Assembly (NCBI RefSeq): GCF_023721835.1
Contig: NZ_JAMKFE010000016.1
Span: 1-64,000, forward strand
Direction: 5' to 3'
DNA from: Caldimonas mangrovi
Lineage (GTDB): Bacteria > Pseudomonadota > Gammaproteobacteria > Burkholderiales > Burkholderiaceae_C
Length of the DNA stretch: 64,000 nucleotides
Numbering within the stretch: the first letter of the stretch is position 1; every line of letters starts with the position of its first letter. Shown piece after piece: positions 61,927 to 64,000 of the stretch. The translations under genes and the position numbers were made by a program. Below the pieces are notes generated by a model. It did no database searches, had not been told where the DNA came from, and worked only from the letters and a program-made list of their open reading frames with translations.

Positions 61927-63045
61927 ATGAACGAGATCTACATTGGGCTGATGTCGGGCACCTCGCTAGACGGCGTCGACGGCGTGGTGGCCGACTTCGG
62001 CCCGCACGCCGACCACCGGCCGCTGCATGTGCTGGCCCACGCATCCGTGCCCTTCGACGCGGCCTTCCGGGCCGAGTTGCTGGCCCTGAACACGCCTGGC
62101 GACAACGAACTGCACCGTGCGGCTCTCGCCGGCAACCGCTTGGCGCGCTGCTACGCAACGGTGGTGCACCAGTTGCTCGACCGCAGCGGCGTACCGCGCG
62201 CAAGCATCCGGGCCATCGGCGCGCATGGTCAGACGGTGCGCCACCAGCCGCACGAATACGACGGCATCGGCTATACGCTGCAGTTGCTCCAGCCGGCACT
62301 GCTGGCCGAGCTGACCGGCCTAGCGGTCGCCGCTGATTTCCGTTCGCGCGACATCGCAGCAGGGGGCCACGGAGCGCCGCTGGCCCCGGGCTTTCATCGA
62401 GCCCTCTTCGCTACGCCGGGTCAAGACGTCGCCGTGCTGAACGTCGGCGGCATCGCCAACCTGACGCTGCTGCGCCCCGGCCAGCCCACACTCGGCTTCG
62501 ATTGCGGCCCGGGCAATGCGTTGATGGACCTCTGGTGCGCACACCACCTCGGCCAGCTTTATGACGATGGCGGTCGCTGGGCCGCGAGCGGCCGGGCTGT
62601 CGATGCGCTGCTGCACTCGCTGATGGCCGAGCCGTGGCTGTCGCTGCCGCCGCCGAAGAGTACCGGACGCGACCTGTTCAACGAGCCTTGGCTGCAACGG
62701 CACCTGGGCCGCATCCCGGCTCAGCCGGCCGACGTGCAGGCCACGCTGTGCGAGTTCACGGCGGCGTCGGCAGCCGCACATTGTCGCGAGCACGCGCCGG
62801 ACACCCGGGAACTGGTGGTGTGCGGCGGTGGCGCCTTCAACGCTCACCTGATGCAACGCCTGACCGCGCGGCTGCCAGGTGTGCAGGTCGTCGACAGCAG
62901 CCAGCGCGGTCTACCGCCGCTGCAGGTCGAGGCAGCGGCCTTCGCATGGCTCGCGCGCCAGCGCGTCCTGGGGCAGTTCGGCAACTTGCCCTCCGTGACG
63001 GGAGCCGCCGGTCCCCGCGTGCTGGGTGGGTTGCACGCTGCCTGA
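61927..63045 (+). CDS. anmK: Anhydro-N-acetylmuramic acid kinase
   Basis: Cell-wall recycling enzyme that hydrates and phosphorylates anhydroMurNAc to MurNAc-6-phosphate, 372 residues. It has the sugar-kinase fold with GLMSGTSLDGVD at residues 6-17, the ATP-phosphate loop NVGGIANLTLL, the DCGPGNALMD segment, and VVCGGGAFNAHLM in the C-terminal lobe. The ATG at 61927 matches the family N-terminus. No murQ is adjacent. It converges with erpA across a bidirectional terminator. Confidence 0.96.
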   Translation: MNEIYIGLMSGTSLDGVDGVVADFGPHADHRPLHVLAHASVPFDAAFRAELLALNTPGDNELHRAALAGNRLARCYATVVHQLLDRSGVPRASIRAIGAHGQTVRHQPHEYDGIGYTLQLLQPALLAELTGLAVAADFRSRDIAAGGHGAPLAPGFHRALFATPGQDVAVLNVGGIANLTLLRPGQPTLGFDCGPGNALMDLWCAHHLGQLYDDGGRWAASGRAVDALLHSLMAEPWLSLPPPKSTGRDLFNEPWLQRHLGRIPAQPADVQATLCEFTAASAAAHCREHAPDTRELVVCGGGAFNAHLMQRLTARLPGVQVVDSSQRGLPPLQVEAAAFAWLARQRVLGQFGNLPSVTGAAGPRVLGGLHAA

Positions 63046-63057
63046 GCTGTCAAGAAC

Positions 63058-63080
63058 AAAGCCGCCCAGTGGGCGGCTTT
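63058..63080. terminator. Bidirectional Rho-independent terminator
   Basis: AAAGCCGCCC-AGT-GGGCGGCTTT, a 10-bp perfect stem between the convergent anmK and erpA genes. Confidence 0.82.
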
Positions 63081-63101
63081 GGCGGCCACGCAAGCGACGC
63101 G

Positions 63102-63470
63102 TCAGACCGAGAAGCTCGATCCGCAGCCGCAGGTCGTGCTCGCGTTCGGGTTCTTGATCACGAACTGGGCGCCTTCGAGGTCTTCCTTGTAGTCGATCTC
63201 GGCGCCGAGGAGGTATTGCAGGCTCATCGCATCGATCAACAGGGTGACGCCGTTCTTGTTCATCTGCGTGTCGTCGTCATTGACGATCTCGTCGAAGGTG
63301 AAGCCATACTGGAAGCCCGAACAGCCCCCGCCCTGCACGAAGACGCGCAATTTCAGCTCAGGGTTGCCTTCCTCGTCGACCAGTTGCTTGACCTTGTCGG
63401 CCGCGCTGTCGGTGAAGACGATCGGGGCGGGCATCTCGGTGGTGGGGGTGGCTTCGGCAACTGCGGTCAT
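63102..63470 (-). CDS. erpA: Iron-sulfur cluster insertion protein ErpA
   Basis: A-type FeS carrier, 122 residues. The three cluster cysteines are Cys50 in [11 protein letters not shown] and Cys114/Cys116 in [11 protein letters not shown]. An extended N-terminus (about 1-14) precedes the HesB fold. GGAG lies 5 bp before ATG 63470. It delivers 4Fe-4S clusters to apoproteins such as the isoprenoid enzymes in other bacteria. It lies 42 bp downstream of the bactofilin gene. Confidence 0.95.
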   Translation of the reverse strand: MTAVAEATPTTEMPAPIVFTDSAADKVKQLVDEEGNPELKLRVFVQGGGCSGFQYGFTFDEIVNDDDTQMNKNGVTLLIDAMSLQYLLGAEIDYKEDLEGAQFVIKNPNASTTCGCGSSFSV

Positions 63471-63512
63471 GGGGGACTCCGGGAAAGATCCTGTGGGGCT
63501 CGGCAACGCGCA

Positions 63513-63914
63513 TTATCCGTTGTTGGAGGCCAGCTTCAGGGCATTAGATGCGGCCTGCTCCGGCGTCTTCAAGGCATGGACCACGCCCTCGATCGTCGCG
63601 CCTTGGTGCATTTCGAGCGACTGATAGCGCACATCTCCGTAGATGCGCGCTTTTGGCTGCAATTCCAGCAGTTCGTCCGACTCCACCGGCCCCTCGACGG
63701 TTCCGTTGATGATGACATGGCGCGCCTTCACCTTGCCGTTGACCCTGGCTTTCTCGCTGATGACCAGCAGCGTGGGAGCGTCGTCGGAGCCGACCACGTC
63801 GCCGACCACCTCACCGTCGATGCGCAAGGCATCGGTGAACGCGAGGCGGCCCTCGATGCGGGTGCCCTCGCCGATCAGCGTGCGAATGGGCGGCTGTTTC
63901 TTCTTGCCGAACAT
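63513..63914 (-). CDS. Bactofilin (polymer-forming cytoskeletal protein)
   Basis: A 133-residue bactofilin. The short basic N-terminus MFGKKKQPPIRTLIGEGTRI may bind the membrane. The central right-handed beta-helix (about 18-115) has repeated G-x-x-x-G/V turns such as EGRLAFTDALRIDGEVVGDV and ARHVIINGTVEGPV, and a short disordered tail ends the protein. Bactofilins scaffold cell-wall enzymes, often M23 peptidases, and one is encoded 1.7 kb away. The 86 bp upstream to the window end hold nothing recognisable. Confidence 0.94.
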   Translation of the reverse strand: MFGKKKQPPIRTLIGEGTRIEGRLAFTDALRIDGEVVGDVVGSDDAPTLLVISEKARVNGKVKARHVIINGTVEGPVESDELLELQPKARIYGDVRYQSLEMHQGATIEGVVHALKTPEQAASNALKLASNNG

Positions 63915-64000
63915 GGTGAACTCCAACGATGTGGCGCCCCGGTGCATGCCGGGCCGCATTGTGCTGACAACGCTCTGTACGGCGCTCGAGGCTCAGAGCT

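Noticed and set aside
1-64000. CRISPR arrays, tRNA and rRNA genes, prophage or integrase genes, full insertion sequences
   Set aside because: Looked for and not found. The only mobile-like items are the 271-bp palindromic element and the two REP-like repeats.

Overview
The window is a stretch of chromosome from a high-GC betaproteobacterium, most likely of the order Burkholderiales (Rubrivivax/Leptothrix/Caldimonas-like; genus not resolvable by eye). The signs are a Gram-negative envelope with an Omp32-type porin, a Bug/TctC solute-binding protein, a Coq7-type ubiquinone hydroxylase, a complete type II secretion locus, and an anti-Shine-Dalgarno small RNA of a kind known from this class. There are no rRNA or tRNA genes, no CRISPR array, no prophage and no intact insertion sequence. 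Coding density is very high and many neighbours overlap by ATGA.

Layout: (1) 0.1-8 kb: ptsI, a cyclopropane-fatty-acid-synthase relative, DUF1840, a YbhB-like protein, a histidine phosphatase, a fatty acid hydroxylase, and ruvAB. (2) 7.9-12.1 kb: a NarL-type response regulator with a 7TM-DISM histidine kinase, then divergent phoH-ybeY. (3) 12.1-20.7 kb: one minus-strand oligopeptide-uptake operon with two binding proteins, DppB/C/D/F and an embedded M20 amidohydrolase. A porin with its own terminator lies upstream of it. (4) 22-28.2 kb: coq7, an OsmC protein, an anti-SD small RNA, a REP-like repeat, ilvA, a CobT-family protein and a cNMP/CBS/nucleotidyltransferase protein. (5) 28.2-39.4 kb: the type II secretion locus, with gspC on the minus strand and gspG-H-I-J-K-L-M-N-D-E-F on the plus strand. 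(6) 39.6-46 kb: a Lon-like AAA ATPase, two tandem paralogous lipoproteins, a cytosolic-type 5'-nucleotidase, a 271-bp perfectly palindrome-bounded element, and an M48 metalloprotease. (7) 46.1-55.8 kb: a Crp/Fnr regulator divergent from an operon of acyl-CoA synthetase, LivG/H/M/K/F, a small unknown protein and a PaaK-like ligase. (8) 55.8-64 kb: an inactive-looking rhodanese, a TctC protein, dtd, a cation diffusion facilitator, tyrS, and an envelope/FeS group (M23 peptidase, anmK, erpA, bactofilin).

How genes work together: the dpp-like operon imports and may deacylate peptides or amino-acid conjugates. The type II locus exports folded proteins, and gspC is separated from its partners but shares their promoter region. 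The Crp/Fnr-controlled cluster looks like an uptake-and-CoA-activation module for an organic acid. The M23 peptidase, AnmK and bactofilin neighbourhood points to cell-wall shaping and recycling.

Most notable non-coding signals: the anti-SD small RNA at about 23.3 kb, the composite palindromic element at 43.8-44.1 kb, stacked hairpins directly after two solute-binding-protein genes, and three inverted repeats packed into the Crp/Fnr-acyl-CoA synthetase divergent promoter region.
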